Under the pieces are notes generated by a model. It was not told where the DNA came from. It ran no database searches and saw nothing but the letters and a program-made list of their open reading frames with translations. Of a stretch of 64,000 bases of DNA, positions 7,965-16,887 are shown piece by piece. The position numbers were made by a program, and so were the translations under genes. Within the stretch, counting starts at the first letter, position 1. The number at the start of each line of letters is the position of its first letter. This DNA comes from Streptomyces sp. NBC_01231 (GTDB lineage: Bacteria > Actinomycetota > Actinomycetes > Streptomycetales > Streptomycetaceae), in assembly GCA_035999765.1 (NCBI GenBank), contig CP108521.1:5952001-6016000 (forward strand), in the 5' to 3' direction.

Positions 7965-8096
7965 GCGTGGTAAGTGTCCGCTCGGGACGGGTTCCGGCCC
8001 AGGGGCGCATTGTCCGCTTCGGGAGGCTCGTCGGCGTACAACCTGTAGGGACGGCCCGCAGGGAACGATCTGCCGGTAGGGACGGACCTGGTGACC

Positions 8097-8471
8097 TCAG
8101 TCGCTCTTCGGGTCGTCGCCGGGTCGCTTCTTGGCGTCGCCCCCGTCGTCCCCGTTGTCTCCGGACTCGTCCTTCAGGGACTTGAGGAACTCGGGATTGT
8201 CGTCCGGCGCCACCCACTGCCGCCCGCCGCCCCGGCTCCACGGCGATCCGGCGGAGCCCGTGAGGCCACCCGTGCCGCCCGCCCCGGCGGGTTGCCGCTT
8301 CTTGCCCGCGATGAGCCAGGAGATCGAGCCGGCCAGCGGAAACACCAGCACGAGGATCGCCCACAGCGGCTTGGGCATGTGGCGGACGTCCTCGTCCTTC
8401 GTGCTGATGCAGTCGATGAACGCGTACACGCTCAACGCCAGTGGCACGAGGAACATCAGTACCCGGAGCAT
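8097..8471 (-). CDS. PLDc_N-domain small membrane protein
   Basis: A 124-residue protein starting at ATG 8471-8469. GAGAGG lies 5 bases upstream, a better fit than the ATG at 8483. Two hydrophobic segments ([18 protein letters not shown] and [19 protein letters not shown]) form a PLDc_N domain, the N-terminal domain of phospholipase D or cardiolipin synthase-like enzymes, here without a catalytic domain. The C-terminal half is Gly/Asp/Lys-rich and charged, probably cytoplasmic. From memory, such proteins are often encoded divergently from the UbiD-type decarboxylase in streptomycetes, as here. Function unknown. Confidence 0.85.
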   Translation of the reverse strand: MLRVLMFLVPLALSVYAFIDCISTKDEDVRHMPKPLWAILVLVFPLAGSISWLIAGKKRQPAGAGGTGGLTGSAGSPWSRGGGRQWVAPDDNPEFLKSLKDESGDNGDDGGDAKKRPGDDPKSD

Positions 8472-8545
8472 GGGGCCTCTCATTGGAACGGTCGTCGGGG
8501 CCTCGAGCACGGACCCCAGGTACCCGGCCAGCGTAGCCGCTCGGG

Positions 8546-8551
8546 GATACT
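8546..8551 (+). promoter_or_regulatory. -10 element GATACT for a leaderless UbiD-type decarboxylase transcript
   Basis: The hexamer ends 7 bases before ATG 8559 and no Shine-Dalgarno sequence precedes the start. This is the spacing expected when transcription begins at or next to the start codon. The -35 region is not clear. Confidence 0.5.
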
Positions 8552-8558
8552 GGACCGC

Positions 8559-10016
8559 ATGGCTTACGACGATCTTCGTTCCCTGCTCAGGGCCCTGGAG
8601 CGCGAGGGCGACCTCAAGCGGATCAAGGCCGAGGTGGACCCGTACCTGGAGATCGGGGAGATCGTCGACCGGGTGCAGAAGTCCGGCGGCCCGGCGCTGC
8701 TCTTCGAGAACGTGAAGGGCTCCGACATGCCCCTCGCGATGAACGTCTTCGGGACCGACCGGCGGCTGCTGAAGGCGCTCGGCCTGAAGTCGTACGGCGA
8801 GATCTCGGAGAAGATCGGCGGGTTGCTGCGGCCCGAACTGCCGCAGGGGTTCATCGGCGTGCGCGAGGCCTTCGGGAAGCTCGGCGCGATGACGCACGTC
8901 CCGCCGAAGAAGGTGAAGTCCGGGGACGCGCCGGTGCAGGAGGTCGTGCTCCAGGGCGACGACGTCGACCTCGACCGGTTGCCCGCGCTCTTCACCTGGC
9001 CGAAGGACGGCGGTTCCTTCTTCAACCTGGGGCTCACCCACACCAAGGACCCGGAGAGCGGGATCCGCAACCTCGGGCTCTACCGCCTCCAGCGGCACGA
9101 CAAGCGCACCATCGGCATGCACTGGCAGATCCACAAGGACAGCCGCAACCACTACCAGGTGGCGGCGAGGAGGGGCGAGCGCCTGCCGGTCGCGATCGCC
9201 TTCGGCTGCCCGCCGGCCGTGACGTACGCCTCCACCGCCCCGCTCCCCGGGGACATCGACGAGTACCTCTTCGCCGGATTCATCGCCGGCAAGCGGATCG
9301 AGATGGTCGACTGCAAGACGGTCCCGCTCCAGGTGCCGGCGCAGGCGGAGGTCGTGATCGAGGGCTGGCTGGAGCCCGGCGAGATGCTGCCCGAGGGCCC
9401 CTTCGGCGACCACACCGGTTTCTACACCCCGCAGGAGCCCTTCCCCGCGCTGAAGATCGACTGCGTGACGATGCGGAAGCGGCCGCTGCTCCAGTCGATC
9501 GTCGTGGGCCGCCCTCCGACGGAGGACGGGCCGCTGGGCCGCGCCACGGAACGGTTCTTCCTGCCACTCCTCAAGATCATCATCCCGGACATCGTGGACT
9601 ACCACCTGCCCGAGGCCGGCGGCTTCCACAACTGCGCGATCGTCTCGATCGACAAGAAGTACCCCAAGCACGCGCAGAAGGTGATGCACGCGGTCTGGGG
9701 GGCCCACATGATGTCCCTGACCAAACTGATCGTGGTCGTCGACGCGGACTGCGACGTCCACGATCTGCACGAGGTCGCCTGGCGGGCGCTCGGCAACACC
9801 GACTACGCCCGTGACCTGTCCCTCGTCGAAGGCCCGGTCGACCATCTCGACCACGCCTCCTACCAGCAGTTCTGGGGCGGCAAGGCGGGCATCGACGCGA
9901 CGAGGAAGTGGCCCGAGGAGGGCTACACCCGCGACGGCGGCTGGCCCGACATGGTGGAGTCCGATCCCGAGACGGCGGCGAAGGTCGACCGCCGCTGGAA
10001 GGAGTACGGCCTATGA
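8559..10016 (+). CDS. mqnL: Menaquinone-biosynthesis decarboxylase, UbiD family (MqnL-type)
   Basis: A 485-residue UbiD-family protein beginning [19 protein letters not shown]. It has the conserved [29 protein letters not shown] and [13 protein letters not shown] segments and the C-terminal DVDDLHEV-like region of UbiD enzymes. Members use prenylated FMN, made by UbiX, to decarboxylate aromatic or unsaturated acids. In futalosine-pathway actinobacteria this protein is assigned to removal of the carboxylate carried over from the early steps. The symbol mqnL follows that usage and is less certain than the family. The stop overlaps the mqnP start (ATGA), so the two are co-translated. The start ATG sits 7 bases after a GATACT hexamer and lacks a ribosome site, so the mRNA is probably leaderless. 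Confidence 0.92.
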   Translation: MAYDDLRSLLRALEREGDLKRIKAEVDPYLEIGEIVDRVQKSGGPALLFENVKGSDMPLAMNVFGTDRRLLKALGLKSYGEISEKIGGLLRPELPQGFIGVREAFGKLGAMTHVPPKKVKSGDAPVQEVVLQGDDVDLDRLPALFTWPKDGGSFFNLGLTHTKDPESGIRNLGLYRLQRHDKRTIGMHWQIHKDSRNHYQVAARRGERLPVAIAFGCPPAVTYASTAPLPGDIDEYLFAGFIAGKRIEMVDCKTVPLQVPAQAEVVIEGWLEPGEMLPEGPFGDHTGFYTPQEPFPALKIDCVTMRKRPLLQSIVVGRPPTEDGPLGRATERFFLPLLKIIIPDIVDYHLPEAGGFHNCAIVSIDKKYPKHAQKVMHAVWGAHMMSLTKLIVVVDADCDVHDLHEVAWRALGNTDYARDLSLVEGPVDHLDHASYQQFWGGKAGIDATRKWPEEGYTRDGGWPDMVESDPETAAKVDRRWKEYGL

Positions 10017-10915
10017 GCAGCGCGTCAGCCGCTCTTCCCCAACCGGGGCGAGCCAAGGCGTTCCTGCGCCTGGTGATGATCGAGCACTCGGTCTTCGCCC
10101 TGCCCTTCGCGTACATCGCCGCGCTGACGGCCATGTTCCAGTGGGACAAGGAGATCCACTGGGGCCGGCTGCTGCTGGTCACCATCTGCATGGTGGGCCT
10201 GCGTACCTTCGCGATGGCGGTCAACCGGATCATCGACCGCGAGATCGACGCGAGGAATCCGCGTACGGCGCATCGCGAACTCGTGACGGGCGCGATGTCG
10301 GTCGGCCACGCCTGGACGGGCGCACTGATCGCGCTGGTGGTCTTCATCGTCTCGGCGGCCCTGCTGAACCCGCTGTGCCTGGCCCTCGCCCCCATCGCGG
10401 TGATCCCGATGGTGGTCTATCCGTACGGCAAGCGGTTCACCAACTTCCCCCAGGCCATCCTGGGTCTCGCGCAGGCGATCGGCCCGATCGGCGGCTGGCT
10501 CGCCATCACCGGCGAGTGGTCCTGGGACGCGGTGATCCTGGGTCTGGCCGTGGGCGTCTGGATCGGCGGCTTCGACCTGATCTACGCCTGCCAGGACGTG
10601 GAGACCGACCGGGAGGTCGGCGTGCTGTCGGTCCCCGCCCGCTTCGGCATCCCGGCGGCGGTCTGGGGGGCGCGGGTCTGCCACGCGCTCACCACGGCGC
10701 TGTTCGTCTGGTACGCGGTGGTGACGGACGCGGGCACCTTCTTCTGGCTGGGCCTGATGATCGTGGCCGGCGCCTTCGTCTACGAGCACTCGATCGTGCG
10801 CCCGCACGACCTGTCCCGCTTGAACAGGGCGTTCTTCAGCGTCAACGGCTTCATCGGCATCGCCTTGTTCGGCTGCGCGCTGCTGGATCTGCTGGTGCGT
10901 GGCCTGACGGTGTGA
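10013..10915 (+). CDS. mqnP: Menaquinone-biosynthesis prenyltransferase, UbiA family (MqnP)
   Basis: A 300-residue polytopic UbiA-superfamily enzyme, starting at ATG 10013 in an ATGA overlap with the decarboxylase gene and preceded by GGAAGGAG. The two Asp-rich motifs are intact: NRIIDREIDARNPRT in the first and YACQDVETDREVGV in the second. These bind Mg2+ and the prenyl diphosphate. The segment VYPYGKRFTNFPQAILGLAQAI is typical. In this pathway it attaches the polyprenyl chain to the naphthoate-type precursor at the membrane. The close coupling with the UbiD-type decarboxylase supports that role. A GC-rich hairpin follows at 10926-10950. In this genome the fucoside island begins right after it, separating mqnP from ubiX. 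Confidence 0.93.
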   Translation: MSSASAALPQPGRAKAFLRLVMIEHSVFALPFAYIAALTAMFQWDKEIHWGRLLLVTICMVGLRTFAMAVNRIIDREIDARNPRTAHRELVTGAMSVGHAWTGALIALVVFIVSAALLNPLCLALAPIAVIPMVVYPYGKRFTNFPQAILGLAQAIGPIGGWLAITGEWSWDAVILGLAVGVWIGGFDLIYACQDVETDREVGVLSVPARFGIPAAVWGARVCHALTTALFVWYAVVTDAGTFFWLGLMIVAGAFVYEHSIVRPHDLSRLNRAFFSVNGFIGIALFGCALLDLLVRGLTV

Positions 10916-10925
10916 GCGGCGGCGG

Positions 10926-10950
10926 GGGCGGCGGCCGCGACGACCGCCGC
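10926..10950 (+). terminator. GC-rich hairpin after mqnP
   Basis: Arms GGCGGCGG (10926-10933) and CCGCCGCC (10943-10950) can pair across a 9-base loop, 11 bases after the mqnP stop. No T-run follows, as is common for streptomycete terminators. It would insulate mqnL-mqnP from the fucoside genes. Confidence 0.5.
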
Positions 10951-10992
10951 CGTAGGACACCGCCTTAGTACGGGTGCAGCGGCACTCTAGCA

Positions 10993-11153
10993 ATACATCC
11001 CATGTTCTCGGTGGCCAGGGGAGGGGCGTCCGGGGGCGCCACCGTCCGTGAAGCGGATAACCGCAGGACTTGTGGTCACATACATAAATTCCTGCCCCAG
11101 GTATGGACATGGGTGTTCGCTGGCCTGTAGATACATCCCATGTCCGATACCTG
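10993..11153. promoter_or_regulatory. Three-copy operator-like motif (ATACATCCCATG type) upstream of the fucoside operon
   Basis: The 333-base gap between mqnP and the fuconate dehydratase gene has no gene but carries three related sites. They are ATACATCCCATGTT at 10993-11006, the reverse-strand copy AACACCCATGTCCATA at about 11102-11117, and ATACATCCCATGTCC at 11131-11145. The last two form a near-perfect inverted repeat whose outer ends are CAGGTAT (11098-11104) and ATACCTG (11147-11153). This is the pattern of a GntR-, DeoR- or LacI-type sugar regulator binding as a dimer of dimers. No regulator gene lies in the operon, so it must be elsewhere. Around 11071-11090 the sequence is AT-rich and may hold the promoter. 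Confidence 0.6.
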
Positions 11154-11248
11154 TTGTTCTCCAGGGACCGCCAGCGACGCTTGACGGCAGGTGGTTGCCA
11201 TGACTCCGCACCGACACCACGGCCCGCGGGCCGGGACGGCCACGCACC

Positions 11249-12556
11249 ATGACTGAACTGATCAGCGCCCTCGAAGCGGTGGATGTACGGTTCCCGACCT
11301 CGCGCGAACTCGACGGCTCCGACGCCATGAACCCCGAACCCGACTACTCGGCCGCCTATGTGACGCTCCGTACGAGCGGTGGTGACGAGGGACACGGGCT
11401 GGCCTTCACGGTGGGGCGCGGCAACGACGTCGAGGTCGCCGCCGTACGGGCCCTGGCCCCCTTGGTGGTCGGGCTGCCGGTGGAGGAGGTCCTGGCCGAT
11501 CTCGGCGGCTTCTCCCGGCGGTTGACCGGAGACAGCCAACTGCGCTGGCTGGGACCGGAGAAGGGCGCCATCCACATGGCCGCCGCGGCGATCGTCAACG
11601 CCGTGTGGGACCTGTACGGGCGCCGCACGGGAAAGCCGGTCTGGCTGCTGCTGTCCGAGCTGTCGCCGGAGCAGCTCGTCGACCTGGTCGACTTCCGCTA
11701 CCTGGAGGACGCGCTGACCCGCGACGAGGCGCTGGAGATCCTGCGCCGCGCGGAGCCGGGCCGCACCCAACGCACCGCCCACCTGCTGGAGCACGGCTAT
11801 CCGGCGTACACGACGACACCGGGCTGGCTCGGCTACGACGACGAGAAGCTGGTGCGGCTGTCCAAGGAAGCGGTCGCTGACGGTTTCTCCCAGATCAAGC
11901 TGAAGGTGGGTGCCGACCTCGACGCCGACGTCCACCGGCTGCGGCTGGCCCGCGAGGCGGTCGGTCCGGACATCCGGATCGCCGTGGACGCCAACCAGGC
12001 CTGGGGAGTTCAGCAGGCGATCGACTGGATGGGCTCGCTCGCCCCCTTCGACCCGTACTGGATCGAGGAACCCACCTCGCCCGACGACATCCTCGGACAC
12101 GCCACGGTCCGCAGGGCGCTGGCGCCCGTGAAGGTGGCCACCGGCGAGCACACCCACAACCAGGTCATGTTCAAACAGTTCCTCCAGGCGGGAGCGCTGG
12201 ACATCCTGCAGATGGACGCCAGCCGTACCGCCGGGGTCACGGAGAACGTCGCCGTCCTGCTGCTGGCCGCCAAGTTCGGGGTCCCGGTCTGCCCGCACGC
12301 CGGCGGTGTCGGACTCTGCGAGATGGTGCAGCACCTGGCGATGTTCGACTACGTCGCCGTCAGCGCCGGCACCGAGGACCGTGTGATCGAGTACGTCGAC
12401 CATCTGCACGAGCACTTCACCGACCCCGTGCGCATCCGCGACGGCCACTACCTCGCACCGACCGCTCCCGGCATCAGCGCTCAACTGCACCCGGCCTCCG
12501 TGGCAGCCCACCGCTACCCGGACGGTCCCGTATGGCAGGAGGAGGCCGGCACATGA
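11249..12556 (+). CDS. L-fuconate dehydratase (enolase superfamily, mandelate-racemase group)
   Basis: A 435-residue enolase-superfamily enzyme. The active-site set of the mandelate racemase/fuconate dehydratase group is visible: KLK (Lys217, Lys219), Asp247 and Asn249 in VDANQAW, Glu273-Glu274 in IEEPT, Glu300 in TGEHTH and His350 in CPHAGG. The segments [35 protein letters not shown] and [13 protein letters not shown] match L-fuconate dehydratases closely. These turn L-fuconate into 2-keto-3-deoxy-L-fuconate in the non-phosphorylated fucose route. It heads an apparent operon with a sugar ABC importer and a GH95 fucosidase, which supports the assignment. Fucose dehydrogenase, lactonase and aldolase genes are not in the window. 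Confidence 0.92.
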   Translation: MTELISALEAVDVRFPTSRELDGSDAMNPEPDYSAAYVTLRTSGGDEGHGLAFTVGRGNDVEVAAVRALAPLVVGLPVEEVLADLGGFSRRLTGDSQLRWLGPEKGAIHMAAAAIVNAVWDLYGRRTGKPVWLLLSELSPEQLVDLVDFRYLEDALTRDEALEILRRAEPGRTQRTAHLLEHGYPAYTTTPGWLGYDDEKLVRLSKEAVADGFSQIKLKVGADLDADVHRLRLAREAVGPDIRIAVDANQAWGVQQAIDWMGSLAPFDPYWIEEPTSPDDILGHATVRRALAPVKVATGEHTHNQVMFKQFLQAGALDILQMDASRTAGVTENVAVLLLAAKFGVPVCPHAGGVGLCEMVQHLAMFDYVAVSAGTEDRVIEYVDHLHEHFTDPVRIRDGHYLAPTAPGISAQLHPASVAAHRYPDGPVWQEEAGT

Positions 12557-12669
12557 GCGACGATCCCCCCGAGTTCGCGGGCCTGCCCGAGCGGGCGCTG
12601 TACTCGGCGACCGAGGGCGCCGTCCTCTCCCTCCCCCGGGCGATCGCGGCCGACCTCTTATTACCCTGA
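12553..12669 (+). CDS. 38-residue open frame with two adjacent TTA codons (small gene or gene remnant)
   Basis: The ATG at 12553 overlaps the dehydratase stop as ATGA, the coupling used by real downstream genes in this window. The frame ends at TGA 12667-12669 after only 38 codons. The last sense codons before the final Pro are two TTA codons in a row, which is striking in DNA this GC-rich because TTA needs the bldA tRNA. It may be the start of a decayed catabolic gene, a regulatory mini-ORF, or chance. I recognise no domain. Confidence 0.35.
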   Translation: MSDDPPEFAGLPERALYSATEGAVLSLPRAIAADLLLP

Positions 12670-12985
12670 GGAATCCGCGGTGGCCGTTTCATCCCCCCGG
12701 CACCGCTGACACTTCGTGGACCGGGCGCCCGCTGGAGCGCGCCCCCGCCGACGAGGCAGAACGCGCCGCACTCATGCCCGCCCTCCCCAGGGGACGCCGG
12801 GCCGCCGCCGACGAGGCGCCGCGACCATCGCCTGCCTCGCGAGCCCACTGTCCCGTTCCATCGCCGGGCCCTGCCCTCGCCCTGGACGGCCGCACGCACG
12901 GACCACGACTCCGCCCGCGGGGCCGGCCTTCGTCAGTGCCCACCCCCGGGGCCCATCCCCGCACGGCCAGCAAGGAGACACAGCA
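12670..12985. other. Gene-free stretch of about 316 bases inside the fucoside operon
   Basis: No reading frame here has convincing codon use or family motifs on either strand. The stretch follows a truncated small frame and could be the remains of a lost gene between the dehydratase and the transporter. It ends with a good ribosome site (AAGGAGA, 12972-12978) for the mini-ORF at 12986. Confidence 0.4.
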
Positions 12986-13072
12986 ATGGGCAGTTGGACC
13001 CACCCGCCGGCCGGGCTGCCGCGGCGCGCCCGCCGCCCGGTCCGCACGCGCCGCTTGGCCTCGGGAGCCTAG
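12986..13072 (+). CDS. 28-residue Arg-rich leader-type mini-ORF before the ABC permease
   Basis: ATG 12986 follows a strong AAGGAGA ribosome site with 7 bases of spacing. The frame ends in TAG at 13070-13072, two bases before the permease ATG at 13075, so ribosomes leaving it could re-initiate there. The product (MGSWTHPPAGLPRRARR...) is Pro- and Arg-rich with no known domain. It could be a translation-coupling leader. It has too little sequence for a family assignment. Confidence 0.4.
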   Translation: MGSWTHPPAGLPRRARRPVRTRRLASGA

Positions 13073-13074
13073 AA

Positions 13075-14034
13075 ATGTCCCAGTACAGCGTGGCGAAGCC
13101 GCTCGGCCTGCCGAAGGTGGGCGTGCGGCGCAGGGCCCGGCGCAGTTTCAGTCGTCACTGGACGCTCTACCTGCTGATGCTCGTGCCGCTCGTCCATCTG
13201 GCGATCTTCAAGTACGTCCCCATGACCAACGCGGTCATCGCCTTCAAGGACTACAACATCATCAAGGGCGTCTGGGGAAGCGACTGGGTGGGCCTGCGCA
13301 ACTTCCAGCTGATATTCCGCAACCCGGTTTTCTGGCAGCTGGTGCAGAACACCTTCCTGCTGTCCTTCTACGCGGTGATCGCCAGCTTCCCGGTGCCGAT
13401 CATCCTGGCGCTCGCGCTGAACGAGATCCGGCAGGGGATCTTCAAGCGGACCGTGCAGATGGTGACGTACGCGCCGTACTTCATCTCCACCGTTGTCGTC
13501 GTCTCGATGACGATCATGATCCTGTCTCCCCAAACAGGTCTCATCAGCCATGTCACGGGCTTCTTCGGCGTCGACAGGACGGACCTGCTGGCGGACGCGG
13601 ACTACTTCCGGCACATCTACGTCTGGTCGGACATCTGGCAGACGGCGGGCTATTCGGCCGTGATCTATCTGGCCGCACTCGCCGGTGTCGACCAGTCGCT
13701 GTACGAGGCGGCACGCGTCGACGGTGCCTCGCGGCTCCAGAAGATCTGGCACGTCGACCTGCCGAGCATCATGCCGACCGCCGTGATCATCCTCGTCCTC
13801 GCCGTCGGCAACATCATGTCGATCGGCTTCGAGAAGGCCTTCCTGCTGCAGAACCCGATGAACCTCAGCTCCTCGGAGATCATCGCCACCTACGTCTACA
13901 AGACCGGCCTGCTCAACGCCGACTTCAGCCAGGCGACCGCCATCGGCCTGCTCAACTCGGTGGTCAATCTGGTCCTGCTGGTCTTCGTGAACTTCGCCGC
14001 CAAACGGCTCACCGGAAGCGGGGTGTGGTCATGA
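13075..14034 (+). CDS. Carbohydrate ABC transporter permease, LplB/YtcP-like
   Basis: A 319-residue membrane protein starting at ATG 13075 with GGGAG about 8 bases upstream. It has six predicted membrane segments (first TLYLLMLVPLVHLAIF) and the permease EAA loop YEAARVDGASRLQKIWHVDLP, which contacts the ATPase. Features such as YVPMTNAVIAFKDYNIIKG and the large first loop place it in the LplB branch of CUT1 sugar importers, often used for oligosaccharides from complex glycans. No ATPase gene is present. In streptomycetes the shared MsiK ATPase usually serves such systems. The gene overlaps the second permease gene by 4 bases. The substrate is inferred to be a fucosylated sugar from its neighbours. 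Confidence 0.92.
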   Translation: MSQYSVAKPLGLPKVGVRRRARRSFSRHWTLYLLMLVPLVHLAIFKYVPMTNAVIAFKDYNIIKGVWGSDWVGLRNFQLIFRNPVFWQLVQNTFLLSFYAVIASFPVPIILALALNEIRQGIFKRTVQMVTYAPYFISTVVVVSMTIMILSPQTGLISHVTGFFGVDRTDLLADADYFRHIYVWSDIWQTAGYSAVIYLAALAGVDQSLYEAARVDGASRLQKIWHVDLPSIMPTAVIILVLAVGNIMSIGFEKAFLLQNPMNLSSSEIIATYVYKTGLLNADFSQATAIGLLNSVVNLVLLVFVNFAAKRLTGSGVWS

Positions 14035-15035
14035 GCCCGTCACAGATCACCGCGGTCGCCGGCCCGGAGGGCCATGACCGCCCGGCAACTCCCGGCGCAC
14101 GCCGGGGTTCTGGCTCTGAGCGTCCGCTCCCGCTCCGACGGCGCGGCAGCCGGAGGATTCAGGAGAGCCGGGTCGACCGGATGTTCCTGTTCTGCACCTA
14201 CCTGCTGCTGTGCACGTTCCTGGCGGTCGTTCTGCTTCCGCTGCTGAACATCGTCGCCAGTTCCTTCAGCGACCCGATCGCCGTCTCGTCCGGCCGGGTG
14301 CTGTTCTGGCCGGTCGAATTCTCCCTGCGCGGCTACGAAGTCGCCCTGAGCAGCCCGCAGATCATCACCGGGTTCCTCAACTCGCTCTTCTACACGGTGT
14401 TCGGCACGCTCATCAGCGTCACCTTCACCATCGCCCTCGCCTATCCCCTGTCACGCAAGAGCCTGTTCGGGCGGGGCCCGCTGATAGGCGTCGTGATCTT
14501 CACCATGCTGTTCTCCGGCGGCCTGATCCCCACCTATCTGGTGGTCCAGGAACTCGGGATGATCAACACCCGCTGGGCGCTGATCATCCCGCAGGCCATC
14601 GGCGTCTGGCAGGTCGTCATCGCCAGTACCTACTTCCGCACCATGATCCCCGACGAGTTGTACGAGGCCGCGCAACTCGACGGCTGCGGGGATCTGCGCT
14701 TCCTGTGGAAGGTCGCCCTGCCCCTGGCCAAACCGATGGTCGCCGTCATAGCGCTGATGTACGCCATCGCCCAGTGGAACTCCTACTTCGACGCCCTGCT
14801 CTACCTCAAGGACGCCGATCTCTACCCGATCCAGCTGGTGCTGCGGAACATCCTCATCCTCAACACCAGCCCCGGCGGCATGACGGACACCGCCCAGATG
14901 CTGGAACGCCAGCAGCTCGCGGACCTGCTCAAGTACTCCCTGATCGTCATCGCGAGCGTGCCCGTCCTGCTCATCTATCCCTTCGTCGCCCGCTACTTCA
15001 CCAAGGGAATCATGATCGGCGCGATCAAGGGCTGA
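14031..15035 (+). CDS. Carbohydrate ABC transporter permease, LplC/YtcP-like
   Basis: A 334-residue permease starting at ATG 14031 in an ATGA overlap with the first permease gene. A basic, disordered N-terminus of about 45 residues precedes six membrane segments. The EAA loop reads YEAAQLDGCGDLRFLWKVALPLAKP. The phrase GGLIPTYLVVQELGMINTRWALIIP is typical of the LplC branch, and MTDTAQMLERQQLADLLKYS near the end is also characteristic of it. It forms the membrane channel together with the preceding gene product, fed by the lipoprotein encoded next. The N-terminal extension is longer than usual. Confidence 0.92.
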   Translation: MSPSQITAVAGPEGHDRPATPGARRGSGSERPLPLRRRGSRRIQESRVDRMFLFCTYLLLCTFLAVVLLPLLNIVASSFSDPIAVSSGRVLFWPVEFSLRGYEVALSSPQIITGFLNSLFYTVFGTLISVTFTIALAYPLSRKSLFGRGPLIGVVIFTMLFSGGLIPTYLVVQELGMINTRWALIIPQAIGVWQVVIASTYFRTMIPDELYEAAQLDGCGDLRFLWKVALPLAKPMVAVIALMYAIAQWNSYFDALLYLKDADLYPIQLVLRNILILNTSPGGMTDTAQMLERQQLADLLKYSLIVIASVPVLLIYPFVARYFTKGIMIGAIKG

Positions 15036-15108
15036 GCAGACCCGGCCTTCCCCGCGCTCGCCCCTCACCTCACCGCTGCCATCCCCCTGTCACCAGAAGG
15101 GACTTCCC

Positions 15109-16773
15109 ATGCCTCGTTCACCCCTGCTCACGAGAGCAGCGGTCGCCGGGACGCTGCTCGCGACCCTGGCGGCCTGCACCAGTGGTTCGTCCGGCGACAA
15201 CGACACGTCCAAGCCGCTCCCCAAGGTCACCGGGAACCCGCCGGTCACCCTCAACGTCTTCGCCCCCCAGGCCGCTGACCAGAACCTCAAGACCAACGCG
15301 TTCACCAAGCTGATCAAGCTGAAGTTCAACATCACCATCAACTGGCAGACGACCACCCAGGACGGCGGCCCGGCCAAGGAGAAGCGCCAGATCTCGCTGG
15401 CCAGCGGTGACCTGCCCGACCTGTACCTGCTGATTCCCTGGGTCGACCAGTTCAGCCAGACGGAGCTCCTCAAGCTGTCCACCCAGGGCGTCATCCAGCC
15501 GCTGAACCAGTTGATCGACCAGTACGGCCCCAACATCAAGAAGGCGTTCGCCGATGTCCCCGCGTACAAGCGGATGGCCACCGCGCCCGACGGCAAGATC
15601 TATGGAATGCCCCAGTGGGTCGACTGCTTCCACTGCTCGTATCCGGCCAAGCTGTGGATGAACAGCGAGTGGCTGAAGAAACTGGGGCTGAAGCAGCCGA
15701 CCACCACGGACGAGTTCCGCGACGTGCTCCGCGCCTTCAAGACGAAGGACCCCAACGGCAACGGCAAGGCCGACGAGGTTCCGCTGAGCGGGGACACCGG
15801 GGACACGATCATCCCGTACCTGATGGACGCGTTCATCGACACCCCGACCGGCAACTCCTCCCCCGACACCAATCCCACCCTGGTCCTGAACGGCGGCAAG
15901 GCCGACATCCAGGCGAACAAGGCGGGCTGGCGAGAGGGCCTGAGGTACATCAAGTCGCTCTACGACGAAGGTCTCATCGACAGCAGCGTCTTCACTCAGA
16001 ACGCGGACGCCCTGATGAAGCTGGGCGACCACGCGGGTGGGGTGATCCTGGGCTCGGCGACGGTGATGCACCCGCAGATCTTCGTCACTGGGGGCCAGAA
16101 GGACGGCCGCGACCTGCAGTACGACGCGCTGCCTCCGCTGACCGGACCGGAGGGCAAGAGCTACGCGACGTATGCCTCGTCGTCGGTGCCCGGAGCGACC
16201 TTCGTCCTCACGACCAAGGCCTCGCAGACCGAGCAGATCCAGGCGATCAAGATGCTGAACTACATCTTCAGCGAGGAGGGTGAGCTCAACGGCATGTTCG
16301 GCCCGGAGGGCCCAGGGTGGGCCCCGCCCGGCCCGAAGGACATCGCACTCGACGACGGCGTGAAGGCGAGGTACAAGCGCGGGACCGCACCCGCCAACGG
16401 CAACTGGGGGGCGCTGACGCAGTACAACAACACCAAGCAGTTCCGCAACACGCAGGCGGTGGCCAAGGACCCCAAGACGGTGGACGGATGGGAGCGCCGG
16501 CTCTTCGACGCCACGAAGCTCTACGAGGGACACGAGTCCAAGTCGTCGATCCCGTTCCCCTACGGGGAGGCATGGATCGCCCCGGCACAGGCGGGCGAAC
16601 TCGCCACGCTCCAGACGAACATCGGCACCTTCGTACAGCAGAGCGCCGTGCAGTTCATCACCGGCAAGAAGTCCCTCGACTCCGACTGGGACTCGTACCT
16701 CAAGAACCTCGACCAGCTCGGGCTGAAGCGCTTCCTGGAGATCTACCAGGAGGCCTACGACAAGACACACTGA
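15109..16773 (+). CDS. Extracellular sugar-binding lipoprotein (LplA-like, ABC importer)
   Basis: A 554-residue protein with a lipoprotein signal: a basic start, a hydrophobic stretch and the lipobox LAAC with Cys23 as the lipid anchor. AAGGGA precedes the ATG at good spacing. The mature part is a family-1 type solute-binding protein of the large LplA group (DLPDLYLLIPWVDQF, PDGKIYGMPQW, a Ca-binding-like DPNGNGKADEVPLSG, SEEGELNGMFGPEGPGW). It captures the sugar outside the cell and delivers it to the two permeases encoded upstream. The nearby fucosidase and fuconate dehydratase make fucose-containing oligosaccharides the likely ligand. The 73-base gap to the permease gene has no terminator, so it belongs to the same operon. 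Confidence 0.93.
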   Translation: MPRSPLLTRAAVAGTLLATLAACTSGSSGDNDTSKPLPKVTGNPPVTLNVFAPQAADQNLKTNAFTKLIKLKFNITINWQTTTQDGGPAKEKRQISLASGDLPDLYLLIPWVDQFSQTELLKLSTQGVIQPLNQLIDQYGPNIKKAFADVPAYKRMATAPDGKIYGMPQWVDCFHCSYPAKLWMNSEWLKKLGLKQPTTTDEFRDVLRAFKTKDPNGNGKADEVPLSGDTGDTIIPYLMDAFIDTPTGNSSPDTNPTLVLNGGKADIQANKAGWREGLRYIKSLYDEGLIDSSVFTQNADALMKLGDHAGGVILGSATVMHPQIFVTGGQKDGRDLQYDALPPLTGPEGKSYATYASSSVPGATFVLTTKASQTEQIQAIKMLNYIFSEEGELNGMFGPEGPGWAPPGPKDIALDDGVKARYKRGTAPANGNWGALTQYNNTKQFRNTQAVAKDPKTVDGWERRLFDATKLYEGHESKSSIPFPYGEAWIAPAQAGELATLQTNIGTFVQQSAVQFITGKKSLDSDWDSYLKNLDQLGLKRFLEIYQEAYDKTH

Positions 16774-16887
16774 TCCGGGATGGCCGGTGCCGCCGAGCGC
16801 GGCAGACGGTACCGGCCGCCCACGGTCAACCGCCCCTGCCGACCTGTGACCCTCGACCACCTTCACCAAGGACAAGGCAAAAAAGCG

